Shown piece by piece: positions 25,108-33,548 of a stretch of 64,000 nt of DNA (the first letter of the stretch is position 1; the number at the start of each line of letters is the position of its first letter). Location: NCBI RefSeq assembly GCF_000718515.1, contig NZ_JNZS01000009.1, positions 248,001 to 312,000 on the forward strand, given 5' to 3'. This DNA is from Micromonospora parva (lineage in GTDB: Bacteria > Actinomycetota > Actinomycetes > Mycobacteriales > Micromonosporaceae). The notes beneath the pieces were generated by a model. The model had not been told where the DNA came from. It worked only from the letters and a program-made list of their open reading frames with translations, and searched no databases. A program made the position numbers and the translations under genes.

Positions 25108-25967
25108 CCCACCCGGGCGCCATCGAGGTGCTCCGCGCCGGCGCGCTCACCACAGTGCAGGACCTCGGCCGGCCCGGCTGGGCGCACCTGGGCGTACCCC
25201 GCTCCGGCGCCCTCGACCCGGCCGCCCTGCGGCTGGCCAACCGGCTGGTCGGCAACCCGGAGCACGCGGCCGGCCTGGAGATCACCCTGACCGGTTGCAC
25301 AGTGCGGCTGACCCGGGCCACCACTGTCGCGGTCACCGGTGCCGAGGTCCCGGTCCAGGCGGGTGCTCGGCCCGGTGACACCGGACGCCCGCTCAGCGTG
25401 CCGGCCGGCACGGTGCTGCGGATCGGCCCCGCCCGCCGGGGCGTACGGAGCTGGCTGGCGGTCGCGGGCGGCATCGACGTGCCACCGGTGCTCGGCAGCC
25501 GGGCCACCGACACCCTCTCCGGGCTCGGCCCACCTGCGCTGCGGGACGGCGACCGGCTGCCACTGGGCAGACCGGTCGCCGCACCCGCGCCGGTCGACTC
25601 GACCAGCTGCGCCCACCCCGAGCCGGAGCTGCACCTGACGCTCGGCCCCGGCCCCCGCGAGGACTGGTTCACGCCGACTGCGTTCGACCGGCTCTTCGGC
25701 AGCGCGTACACCATCAGCCCGGTGAGCAACCGGGTCGGCGCGCGCCTCGCCGGCGCGCCGCTGCCCCGCGCGGTCGCCGGCGAACTCCCCAGCGAGGGCA
25801 TCGTGCTCGGCGCGGTACAGGTGCCGGCGGACGGACAACCCCTGATCTTCCTCGCGGACCATCCGACCACCGGCGGATACCCCGTCATCGGGGTGGTCAC
25901 CGACGTGACAGCGCTCGCGCAGGCACGGCCAGGTACTACCGTCAGATTCCATGGACCTCAACGCTGA
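25104..25967 (+). CDS. pxpC: 5-oxoprolinase subunit PxpC
   Basis: A 287-residue protein of the KipA/allophanate hydrolase subunit 2 family: IEVLRAGALTTVQDLGRPGWAHLGVPRSGALD, ANRLVGNPEHAAGLEITLTGC, RSWLAVAGGIDVPPVLGSRATDTLSGLGP, YTISPVSNRVGARL and ILLADHPTTGGYPVIG-like LIFLADHPTTGGYPVIGVV. Subunits B and C form the part that couples ATP use to ring opening. It starts at GTG 25104 inside the stop of pxpB and ends 17 bp into pxpA, so the three are translationally linked. Confidence 0.93.
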   Translation: MTHPGAIEVLRAGALTTVQDLGRPGWAHLGVPRSGALDPAALRLANRLVGNPEHAAGLEITLTGCTVRLTRATTVAVTGAEVPVQAGARPGDTGRPLSVPAGTVLRIGPARRGVRSWLAVAGGIDVPPVLGSRATDTLSGLGPPALRDGDRLPLGRPVAAPAPVDSTSCAHPEPELHLTLGPGPREDWFTPTAFDRLFGSAYTISPVSNRVGARLAGAPLPRAVAGELPSEGIVLGAVQVPADGQPLIFLADHPTTGGYPVIGVVTDVTALAQARPGTTVRFHGPQR

Positions 25968-26700
25968 CCTGGGCGAGGGATTCGGCATCTGGCGACTCGG
26001 CGACGACAACGCGCTGCTGGACCTGGTGACCTCCGCCAACGTCGCCTGCGGCTTCCACGGCGGCGACCCGTCCACCATGCGGCGGGTCTGCGAGGGCGCC
26101 GCGCACCGTGGGGTGGCGGTGGGCGCGCAGGTCGGCTACCGCGACCTGGCCGGCTTCGGCCGGCGGCACATCGCGTACGACTTCGCCGAGCTCCGCGACG
26201 AGGTGACCTACCAGCTCGGGGCGCTGGACGCGTTCTGCCGGCTGTTCCGCACCCGGGTCCGCTACCTCAAGCCGCACGGCGCGCTCTACCACGCGGCCAG
26301 CATCGACGAATCCCAGGCGGCGGCGGTGGTCGCGGCGGTCACCGGCTACGACCCCGAGCTGCCGGTGCTCTGCCTGCCCGGGTCGACCCTCGCCCAACTC
26401 GCCGTCGGTGCCGGTCTGCCGGTGGTGGCCGAGGCCTTCGCCGACCGCGCCTACCTGCCCAACGGGGCGCTGGTGCCGCGCGGCACCCCGGGCGCGGTGA
26501 TCACCGACCCCGAGCAGGTCGCCGAACGGGCGGTGCGGATGGCCACGCACCGCAGCGTGGTGGCTGTCGACGGCACCGTCATCCCCTGCTCGGTCGACTC
26601 GATCTGCGTGCACGGCGACACCCCGGGCGCGGTCTCCGCAGCCGAACTCGTCCGCGCCACCCTGATCGACGCCGACATCACGCTCGCCCCGTTCGCCTGA
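25951..26700 (+). CDS. pxpA: 5-oxoprolinase subunit PxpA (LamB/YcsF family)
   Basis: A 249-residue LamB/YcsF family protein: MDLNADLGEGFGIW, LVTSANVACGFHGGDPSTMR, VGAQVGYRDLAGFGRRHI, RYLKPHGALYH and CVHGDTPGA at the C-terminus. These are the standard catalytic-surface motifs of the alpha/beta barrel subunit. With PxpB and PxpC it clears the damage product 5-oxoproline. It starts within pxpC and is followed by a strong terminator. The pxpB-pxpC-pxpA order is common among actinobacteria. Confidence 0.94.
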   Translation: MDLNADLGEGFGIWRLGDDNALLDLVTSANVACGFHGGDPSTMRRVCEGAAHRGVAVGAQVGYRDLAGFGRRHIAYDFAELRDEVTYQLGALDAFCRLFRTRVRYLKPHGALYHAASIDESQAAAVVAAVTGYDPELPVLCLPGSTLAQLAVGAGLPVVAEAFADRAYLPNGALVPRGTPGAVITDPEQVAERAVRMATHRSVVAVDGTVIPCSVDSICVHGDTPGAVSAAELVRATLIDADITLAPFA

Positions 26701-26701
26701 C

Positions 26702-26728
26702 CGGAGGGGCCCCGCGCGGGCCCCTCCG
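26702..26728. terminator. Hairpin after the pxp operon
   Basis: CGGAGGGGCCC (26702-26712) pairs perfectly with GGGCCCCTCCG (26718-26728) over a 5-nt loop, between convergent pxpA and the thioredoxin/NHL gene. It probably works in both directions. Confidence 0.75.
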
Positions 26729-26734
26729 ACCAGG

Positions 26735-28567
26735 TCAGGCGTCCAGACCGCGGAGCACCAGTGGCAGCCGCGTCACGGCACCGTCGACCACCCGGACCGG
26801 TACGCCCCAGTCCTGCCGGGTCAGGTGGCACGCCGCGTGCTCCACGTCCGCGTCACAGGTCGCCGCCTGAGCCGTCACCTGGAGCACGCCAGCGGTGACC
26901 TCGCCGTTGAGCACCAGCCGACGGGACAGCTCGGTGCCCGTCCCGGCACCCTCCACCAGCAGCTCCGGCGGGGACGCCGACACCACCAACCGCGTCGACG
27001 GCCCGTACGTCTCGTCCAACTTCTGCCCCGGCGCCGGGGTGAAGACGATGTCCAGGGTGACCTCGCCGGCCGCGAGATCAGTCGGCTTGCGCTCGGTGCG
27101 GTGCCGGGGGCCGTCCACCGTGCTGGCCCCCGCCGCCGACAGGGCACCCGGCGCGAGCCGGGTCAACCGGTGCGCGGCCGACTCCACCACCAGCACCTCA
27201 CCGGACGGGGTGAGCACCAGGTCGCTCGGCTCCGCCAACCCGTCCGCCACGGTGGAGACCTGGTTGCTGTCCGGGTCGAAGCGGCGCACCGCGCCGTTGT
27301 ACGTGTCAGCGATCAGCACCGAGCCGTCCGGCAGCGCGCACACGCCCAGCGGGTGTTGCAGCAGCGCCGACTCCGCCGGACCGTCCACGTGCCCGAAATC
27401 GAACAGGCCCTGCCCGACGGCGGTGCCCAGCACGCCGTTCTCCACGTACCGGATCGCGCTGCTCTCGCTGTCAGCCACCCAGAGCCGGGTGCCGTCGACC
27501 GAGACGGAGAGCCCCGACGGCTGGGCCATCCACGCCTCGGCCAGCGGGCCGTCGCGCAGCGCCTCCACTGTGGTGCCGGCGTACATGCCGGCGGTCCGCT
27601 TGATCGGGTCGAACCACCACAGCTGGTGGATACCGGCCATCGCGATGATCAGCTTGTCGTCGTACCAGGCCAGATCCCACGGTGAGGAGAGGTCGACGGC
27701 GAGCGCGTCGTGGGCGTGGTCGTCGACCTCGGCGCGCCACTGCCGGCCGCTGCCGGCCACCGTGACCACCTCGCCGGACTCCAGCCGCACGCCGCGCAGC
27801 AGGTGGTTGACGGTGTCGGCCACCACCAGGTCGTAACCGGCCACCTCGGCCACGTGCGTGGGCAGCAGGCACACGCCCTGCGGCTCGGAGAACGTCGCGG
27901 TGGCCGCCGGCCCGTCCGCCCGACCCCGCTCACCCGAGCCGATCCGCCGCACCGGCGTCTCACCGTCCGGCTCGACCTCGACCACCGAGTGCCGGGCCGA
28001 GTCCGAGACCAGCAGGTTGCCGTTCGGCAGCAGCGTCGCCTTTCCCGGGAAGCGCAGCGCGGTCTCCGGTGCCGGCGGCGGGACGTACGGGCCGTCCCCC
28101 CGGTGCAGGGTGCCCTTGGCCTCGTGGGTGGCGACCAACTCGTCGATCAGCCGGGCGAGCCCTTCGGCGTGCCCCTCGCCGGCCATGGTGGCCACCACGT
28201 AACCCTCGGGGTCGATCACCGACAGGGTCGGCCAGGCCCGGGCCGCGTACTGCTGCCACATGTCCAGCTCAGGATCGTCGAGGACGGGGTGGTGCACCCC
28301 GTACCGCTCCACGGCGGCGGCGAGCGCGTCGGCGTCCTTCTCGTGCTCGAACTTCGGCGAGTGCACGCCGATCACGACGAGCACGTCGCCGTACTTCTCC
28401 TCCAGCGGGCGCAGCTCGTCGAGCACGTGCAGGCAGTTGATACAGCAGAACGTCCAAAAATCCGCGATGACGATCTTGCCGCGAAGGTCGGCGAGCTTGA
28501 GGTCGCGTCCACCGGTGTTCAGCCAGCCCCGACCGCGCAGTTCGGGAGCCCGTACTCGTGCGCTCAT
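26735..28567 (-). CDS. Thioredoxin-like domain plus NHL-repeat propeller protein (NHLRC2-like)
   Basis: A 610-residue protein with an N-terminal thioredoxin fold (about 15-170). FWTFCCINCLHVL carries a redox CxxC at residues 42-45, followed by YGVHHPVLDDPELDMWQQYAARAWPTLSVIDPEG with the cis-Pro. NHL-type propeller blades then run over about 180-460 (FSEPQGVCLLP, ADTVNHLLRGV, LQHPLGVCALPDGSVLIADTYNGAVRRFD) and a C-terminal beta domain follows. There is no signal peptide, so it is cytosolic. The architecture matches NHLRC2; the role is not settled. ATG 28567 gives MSARVRAPELRG. Confidence 0.9.
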   Translation of the reverse strand: MSARVRAPELRGRGWLNTGGRDLKLADLRGKIVIADFWTFCCINCLHVLDELRPLEEKYGDVLVVIGVHSPKFEHEKDADALAAAVERYGVHHPVLDDPELDMWQQYAARAWPTLSVIDPEGYVVATMAGEGHAEGLARLIDELVATHEAKGTLHRGDGPYVPPPAPETALRFPGKATLLPNGNLLVSDSARHSVVEVEPDGETPVRRIGSGERGRADGPAATATFSEPQGVCLLPTHVAEVAGYDLVVADTVNHLLRGVRLESGEVVTVAGSGRQWRAEVDDHAHDALAVDLSSPWDLAWYDDKLIIAMAGIHQLWWFDPIKRTAGMYAGTTVEALRDGPLAEAWMAQPSGLSVSVDGTRLWVADSESSAIRYVENGVLGTAVGQGLFDFGHVDGPAESALLQHPLGVCALPDGSVLIADTYNGAVRRFDPDSNQVSTVADGLAEPSDLVLTPSGEVLVVESAAHRLTRLAPGALSAAGASTVDGPRHRTERKPTDLAAGEVTLDIVFTPAPGQKLDETYGPSTRLVVSASPPELLVEGAGTGTELSRRLVLNGEVTAGVLQVTAQAATCDADVEHAACHLTRQDWGVPVRVVDGAVTRLPLVLRGLDA

Positions 28568-28650
28568 GCACCCATCGTGCCTGACCATCGGCCCGCACCC
28601 GGCCGGAGGGGGCGAGATTTGGTGGTCACCGACACCACCTGCGGGTACGA

Positions 28651-28688
28651 CGACGGCGGGGCCACGGTTGCCCGTGACCCCGCCGTCG
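28651..28688 (-). terminator. Hairpin after the LppU-like gene
   Basis: CGACGGCGGGG (28651-28661) pairs perfectly with CCCCGCCGTCG (28678-28688). Inside it, CACGG (28663-28667) pairs with CCGTG (28672-28676). It sits 6 bp beyond the stop codon of the low-complexity membrane protein gene. Confidence 0.7.
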
Positions 28689-28694
28689 GTGCAG

Positions 28695-31397
28695 CTACTT
28701 CGCGGCCGGCTTCAGGCAGAGCACCCGGTTGCTGCCGTCACCCGGCAGCACCACGTGGGGCTGCGTCGTGTCGGTGCACTTCTCCTTGGCGTCCACCTTC
28801 GAGACGATCGTGAACGCACCCGCCTCGCCACAGTCCGCCGCCGAGGCGCCGCCCTCGCCGGACTGCTTCACGCAGGTGCCGACCGCCGGGTCGAAGGCCG
28901 GCGCGTCGTCCCCGCCGACCTTGCCGAGCAGCAGCAGCAGACCGAGCGGCACCGCCAGGATGAGCACCGCGGCGATCAGCACCGCGGCCAGCACCCGGCC
29001 GTTGCGCACCTTCGGCGCCGGTGCTTCCACCTTCGGCTCGTCGGCGTCCGGCTTGAACGCGTCGAACCGGCCCTGGTCCGTCGGGCTGACCTCCTGGCCC
29101 CAGGACGGCGCGGACTGCGCCGGCGGCGGGAACGACGGCGGGAAGCCGCTGCCCGACACCGGTTCGGCCGCCGGCGCGCCGAAGCCGGGCCCGCCGGAAC
29201 CGGGGCCACCGAAGGTCGGCGCACCGAAGGTCGACGTCCCGTTCACGGTGCCGGCGGCCGGCGAGCCGGGGCCGCCGAACTGGTCCGCCGGCTGGTCGGC
29301 ACCGGCGTGCGGCCGAACGCCGTTCACGGGCCTGTTGTTACCCGGGGCGTCGACGAAGGACGGCACACCGGGCGGGAACGCCGGCGGCGCCGACGGGGCA
29401 TCGTTGAACGGGTTCGGTGCGGGCTGCCGGTCGTCGAAGCGCGGCTCGGCCGGGGAGTCGCCACCCCAGCCGGACCCCGCCTGCCGTTGCGCGTCGTGCT
29501 GCCAGTCGGGCGCGATCTGCCGCTGGCCCTCGTTCTGCCAGTCGGGCGTGGCCTGCTGCGGCGCGTCGTTCTGCCACTCCGGGGCACCCTGACGGTCGCC
29601 GCCCGGGTTGCCCTGGAACGCCTCCGGCTCGGGCTCGGCCTCCGGCTCCGGTCGAGCCGGGCGACCGTACACCCGAGGTTGCGGTGCGGCGGTGCCGGTC
29701 GGTCGGATCGCCTGGTCGGTCGGGGGCATCACCCGGCTGGCCAGCGGCACCGAAGCGCTCGCCGTGGCCCGGGCCGCCGCGCCGGCTGCCGACTCGGCGT
29801 CCGACACCGGTACCGCCGCACGACCCGCTCCGGACTCCGGTGAGGTACGCGGGGCGGGCACCACCGCGGCGCTCGCGGCGGAGTCCTCGGGGCGGCCACC
29901 GTACTGCGCGGCGGCGTCCGGGGTCTCCCGCTCGGCGTAGGCGGGCTGCTCGGGGATCGGCGCGAACTGGGCCTGGGGCGCGTAGTCGGCCGGTGGGGCG
30001 GCAGCCAGGCTGGCGCCCGGCACGCGCTGCTCCTGCGGAGGCAGCGGCACCGCGTTCGCCGGTGAGATGCCCGGTGCGGGACCGGGCTGGTAGGCCGGTG
30101 CCTCGTCGGCCCGGTCCGCCTCCCAGCCGCCACGGGCCTGGGCGGAAGCCTCGGCCTCCGCGCGGCCCCACACCTCACCGGGCGCCCACGGTTCGACCTC
30201 CGCCACAGCGCCGGAGTTGCCCTGCGCGGCGTTGTCCGGGCTGGCGGCCCAGTTGGGTGCGCCGCCGCTGGTGGGCACGCTGGCGCTGGCCCGGGCGGGC
30301 AGGTTGCTCGGCTCCGGCGGGGTCCACGCTGCCTGCTCCGGCCGCTCGGTCGGCTGCTCGGGCTGGGACAGCACCCAGTCGGGCTGTTGCGGGCGGCTCT
30401 CGGCACCGCCCCAGGCGGCCGGCTGCCCGGGGGTCGGCTGCGCGGGCTGGTCCTGCCGCGCGTCGTTGCCGTCGTTCCACGCTGCGGGCTGCGCCTGCTG
30501 CTGCGCGGCCCACCCGCCGGAGTTGGCCGGGTCGTCCTGGGCGGGCCAGGTCGTCGTCGGGGCCGGGACCTGGGCGGCGCCACGGGCCGTGTTCGGCTGG
30601 GCGGCCTGACCCCAGCCGGGGGCGGGCTGCTCGGTTGCTTCGGCGGGCTGGCCCCAGGCCGGTGGCGACTGCTCGGCCGGCGTCCACACCGGCTGGTCGT
30701 CCCGGGCGCCGCCAGCGGGCCAGCCGCCGTTGCCGGTGGCCTGTTCCTGCTGAGCGCCGCCGGGCCAGGCGGCGGCCTGCGGTGCGTCGGACTGGGTGGA
30801 CTCGGCCCCGCGCCAGTCGGCGGCGGGCGGGTTGGTCTGCTGCGCCGCGCCACCCCAGCCGGCGGCCGGGTCCTCCTGGGCGGGCCAGGCGGCGGTGGCC
30901 GGCGGAACCTGTGCGGCGCCCCGCGCGGCCGGCTGGACCTGCACCCAGTCCGGTTGCTCGGCGGGGGCGCTCGGGGTCCAGGTCGGCGCGGGCGAGCTCT
31001 GCTCGGCGGGCGTCCAACCCTGCTGCTGCGCCGCCCAGGGGTCGGGCTGCGCCGGAGCCGGGGCACCGTCGTTGCCGGGCCACGCACCGGGCTGCTGCTG
31101 CGGCGGTTCGCTCCCGCCACCGCCAGCGGCCCAGGCGGGCTGTGCCGGGTCGTTGGACTGTGGAGCAGCGGCGGCACCCCAGGCGGGGGCCGGTGGCTGC
31201 TCGGGCTGGGTCGCCCATGCCGGCGCCGACGGGTTGGGCCGTGTCGGGGGCGGGGGTGCCCAGCCCAGGTCGGGGCCGGCGGCGTTCTGGCCGTTGTCCG
31301 GCTGCGCCGGGCGGTCGCCGTACGGCGCCGGTCCGCCGGCGCCCGGTGACACCTCGTCCGGCTCTTGGCCGGAACGGTGCGGGCCCTCGGACGTCAT
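28695..31397 (-). CDS. 900-residue low-complexity single-pass protein with LppU/SCO3897-like C-terminal domain
   Basis: About 790 N-terminal residues are Pro/Ala/Gln/Gly/Trp-rich and disordered, with recurring W-containing units such as PAWGG, PDWVQ and QPAWN. A transmembrane helix (about 802-827, NGRVLAAVLIAAVLILAVPLGLLLLLG) precedes a short outer domain of about 70 residues with four cysteines (VGTCVKQSG, ADCGEAGAF, EKCTD, VLCLKP). That end resembles the LppU/SCO3897 family. The long cytosolic tail may act as a protein-binding or phase-separating scaffold; this is inference. ATG 31397 has GGAGG upstream. The N-terminal half was probably built by repeat expansion. Confidence 0.75.
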   Translation of the reverse strand: MTSEGPHRSGQEPDEVSPGAGGPAPYGDRPAQPDNGQNAAGPDLGWAPPPPTRPNPSAPAWATQPEQPPAPAWGAAAAPQSNDPAQPAWAAGGGGSEPPQQQPGAWPGNDGAPAPAQPDPWAAQQQGWTPAEQSSPAPTWTPSAPAEQPDWVQVQPAARGAAQVPPATAAWPAQEDPAAGWGGAAQQTNPPAADWRGAESTQSDAPQAAAWPGGAQQEQATGNGGWPAGGARDDQPVWTPAEQSPPAWGQPAEATEQPAPGWGQAAQPNTARGAAQVPAPTTTWPAQDDPANSGGWAAQQQAQPAAWNDGNDARQDQPAQPTPGQPAAWGGAESRPQQPDWVLSQPEQPTERPEQAAWTPPEPSNLPARASASVPTSGGAPNWAASPDNAAQGNSGAVAEVEPWAPGEVWGRAEAEASAQARGGWEADRADEAPAYQPGPAPGISPANAVPLPPQEQRVPGASLAAAPPADYAPQAQFAPIPEQPAYAERETPDAAAQYGGRPEDSAASAAVVPAPRTSPESGAGRAAVPVSDAESAAGAAARATASASVPLASRVMPPTDQAIRPTGTAAPQPRVYGRPARPEPEAEPEPEAFQGNPGGDRQGAPEWQNDAPQQATPDWQNEGQRQIAPDWQHDAQRQAGSGWGGDSPAEPRFDDRQPAPNPFNDAPSAPPAFPPGVPSFVDAPGNNRPVNGVRPHAGADQPADQFGGPGSPAAGTVNGTSTFGAPTFGGPGSGGPGFGAPAAEPVSGSGFPPSFPPPAQSAPSWGQEVSPTDQGRFDAFKPDADEPKVEAPAPKVRNGRVLAAVLIAAVLILAVPLGLLLLLGKVGGDDAPAFDPAVGTCVKQSGEGGASAADCGEAGAFTIVSKVDAKEKCTDTTQPHVVLPGDGSNRVLCLKPAAK

Positions 31398-31741
31398 GGG
31401 TGCGCCTCCTCCATCACATGTCGGCTCGCCGGTGCCGATCGGTCTCCTCGGCGTGGCTGCCGGCGTCACCGGCGTACCGCTGTGCCGGCTCCCCGCACGG
31501 TATCGGGTGGTGGCACGACACGTCCAAGGAGCACTGGCCGTCACTCACCGTGGCCGGTTGGTGTCGAGCAGCTTCTGTCGGCTCGGCCTCTGCCGGGTCG
31601 GCGGGCGGCGACCGAAGCCCACCGTACCGGGCGCTGCGGCAGGGCGGAATCCCGGTGGTGGGTGGCGGCTGAACGCCGATGGCCCACCCGGTGGGCCGGG
31701 TGGGCCATCGATCTGGAGGAGGTGAGGAATGTCGTGGAGCG

Positions 31742-31879
31742 TCAGCTCATGTGACGCTGGGCGATGACGAGGATCTCCTCGCGGACCGCCGGCGAGTTCG
31801 CCGAGCGCAGCGCGTGCTCGATGGCACGGGCGCGGCGGGTGGCGTCGCGGTGGTTGCGGATTCGCTCGATCATGCTCAT
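31742..31879 (-). CDS. 45-residue basic peptide (hypothetical small protein)
   Basis: A compact frame, MSMIERIRNHRDATRRARAI followed by EHALRSANSPAVREEILVIAQRHMS, from ATG 31879 to TGA at 31742. It is preceded at the right distance by an AGGGGG ribosome site. The peptide is amphipathic and rich in Arg and Glu. Residues 1-25 could form one helix and 30-43 another. It has no signal peptide. Codon third positions are strongly G/C, as expected for a real gene. An AT-rich upstream region of about 100 bp looks like a promoter. A small RNA- or protein-binding factor is possible; I do not recognise the family. Confidence 0.65.
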   Translation of the reverse strand: MSMIERIRNHRDATRRARAIEHALRSANSPAVREEILVIAQRHMS

Positions 31880-32036
31880 TGGTGGGTCCCCCTAGCTATT
31901 CGGTTGTCAGCCCCTGATGCATCTATTCAACAGCAGAAGCCGGCGAAATTCCATCGATTATTAGGTGAGCTGAGACACCTGCCTAACAATCAAAGGTCAA
32001 CGGGGCTCCTGACCGATGGTTCCGTCGCCCAACGGA
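31880..32036 (-). promoter_or_regulatory. AT-rich upstream region of the 45-residue peptide
   Basis: This stretch is markedly richer in A/T than its surroundings. On the minus strand TTAGGC and TAATAA lie 17 bp apart, a plausible promoter. TTAGGTG...CACCTgCCTAA (about 31961-31986) is an imperfect inverted repeat overlapping that promoter and could be an operator. The peptide start follows about 80-100 bp downstream. Evidence is by pattern only. Confidence 0.4.
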
Positions 32037-32080
32037 CACGGCCGGTGTGCCGGGCGTTAACCCGTGGCACACCGGCCGTG
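32037..32080 (-). terminator. Hairpin after the bkd operon
   Basis: CACGGCCGGTGTGCC (32037-32051) pairs perfectly with GGCACACCGGCCGTG (32066-32080), a 15-bp stem with a 14-nt loop, 17 bp beyond the E2 stop codon. Confidence 0.8.
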
Positions 32081-32097
32081 GCTGGTGACGCGAACGA

Positions 32098-33543
32098 TCA
32101 GGTCCAGGCGAGCAGCGCCGCCTCCGGATCAGTGAGGAAGTCGCCGACGTCCCGCAGGAACTTCGAACCCAGCTCACCGTCGATGATCCGGTGATCGAAG
32201 CTCAACCCCAACGTGGTGACCTGGCGAACCTTGACCTTGCCCTTGTGCACCCAGGGCATCTCCCGCACCGCGCCGAACGCCAGGATCGCGGACTCACCCG
32301 GCGGCAGGATCGGTGTGCCGGTGTCCACCCCGAACACGCCGACGTTGGTGATGGTCAGGGTGCCGCCGGACATGGCCGCCGGCGAGGTACGGCCGGACTT
32401 CGCCGTCTGCACCAGATCGGTCAGCGCGTCCGCCAACTCCCGCAGCGAGAGTCGGCCGGCGTCCTTGACGTTCGGCACGATCAGACCGCGCTCGGTGGCT
32501 GCCGCGATGCCGAGGTTGACGTACTCCTTGACCACGATCTCGTCGCCCGCCCAGGTCGAGTTGACCATCGGGTGCCGTTGCACAGCGAGCAGCACCGCCT
32601 TCGCCACCAGCAGCAGCGGCGAGACCCGTACGTCGCGCCACTCCCGCCGGCCGCGCAGCCGGTCCAGCGCCTTCATCGCCCGGGTCACGTCGACGGTCAG
32701 GAACTCCGTCACGTGCGGGGCGGTGAACGCCGAGCGGGACATGTTCTCGGCGGTCAGTTTGCGAACCCCCTTGACCGGGATGCGCTGCTCCCGGTCGGCG
32801 CCGAAGCTGGGCGCGGTGGTCGCCGCGATCGGCTCGGCAACGACGGTGGTCGCACCGTTCGCCGCCCGCTGCACGTCCTCCCGGGTGATCGAGCCGAGCG
32901 GCCCGGACCCGGTCAACGTGCCGAGGTCGACCCCGAGGTCCTTGGCGAGCTTGCGCACCGGCGGCTTGGCGAGCACGCCACCACCGGTCAGCGCGGCCTG
33001 CCCGTTGCGGGCCGGAGCCACCACCGGTGGTGCAGTCGGCGCAGCCGGTGCGGGAGCGGCCACGGCCTGCGCGGGAACCGCGCCCTTGCGGGGGCGGCGC
33101 TTCGCGGCGGTGGTACGCGGGCCGTAGCCGACCAGCACCGCCGTGCGACCACCAGGGGCCGCACCGCCGATCAGACCGGGCTCGACCATGCCCTCGGCCG
33201 GTGCCACCTCCACCGCCGCCAGCGAAGCCGCCGACGGGGTGGGCAGGTCACCGCTGGGCGTGGCAGTGGTCGACGGCGTCTCCAGCGGGCCGGCCCCCGG
33301 GTCGGTGTCGATCGCGATGATCGGCGTACCGACCTCGACAGTGCTGCCCTCCGGGTGGTGGATCGCCTGCACCTGCCCGGCCCACTTCGCCGGGATCTCC
33401 ACCGCCGCCTTCGCGGTCTCCACCTCGACGATCGGCTGGTTCAGCTCGATGGTGTCGCCGACCTTGACCAACCAGGCCAGGATCTCGCCCTCGGTCAACC
33501 CCTCGCCCAGGTCGGGCAGGTTGAACGTCTTGATCCGGGACAT
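32098..33543 (-). CDS. bkdC: 2-oxoacid dehydrogenase E2 (dihydrolipoamide acyltransferase)
   Basis: A 481-residue E2. The N-terminal lipoyl domain begins MSRIKTFNLPDLGEGLTEGEI, with the lipoyl lysine in VETAKAAVEI (Lys45). A Pro/Ala-rich linker follows, then a peripheral-subunit-binding domain (KPPVRKLAKDLGVDLGTLTGSGPLGSITREDVQRA) and the acyltransferase core. The core ends with FDHRIIDGELG, catalytic His451 and Asp455. It transfers the acyl group from E1 to CoA. The gene starts 5 bp after the E1-beta stop. One lipoyl domain and the bkdABC gene order favour branched-chain over pyruvate substrates, but this is inferred. No E3 gene lies nearby. Confidence 0.92.
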   Translation of the reverse strand: MSRIKTFNLPDLGEGLTEGEILAWLVKVGDTIELNQPIVEVETAKAAVEIPAKWAGQVQAIHHPEGSTVEVGTPIIAIDTDPGAGPLETPSTTATPSGDLPTPSAASLAAVEVAPAEGMVEPGLIGGAAPGGRTAVLVGYGPRTTAAKRRPRKGAVPAQAVAAPAPAAPTAPPVVAPARNGQAALTGGGVLAKPPVRKLAKDLGVDLGTLTGSGPLGSITREDVQRAANGATTVVAEPIAATTAPSFGADREQRIPVKGVRKLTAENMSRSAFTAPHVTEFLTVDVTRAMKALDRLRGRREWRDVRVSPLLLVAKAVLLAVQRHPMVNSTWAGDEIVVKEYVNLGIAAATERGLIVPNVKDAGRLSLRELADALTDLVQTAKSGRTSPAAMSGGTLTITNVGVFGVDTGTPILPPGESAILAFGAVREMPWVHKGKVKVRQVTTLGLSFDHRIIDGELGSKFLRDVGDFLTDPEAALLAWT

Positions 33544-33548
33544 GCCGC

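Noticed and set aside
29417..31672. 751-residue plus-strand Arg/Pro-rich frame
   Set aside because: It is opposite the low-complexity LppU-like protein. The minus strand has a ribosome site, a membrane helix and a conserved C-terminal domain; the plus frame has none.
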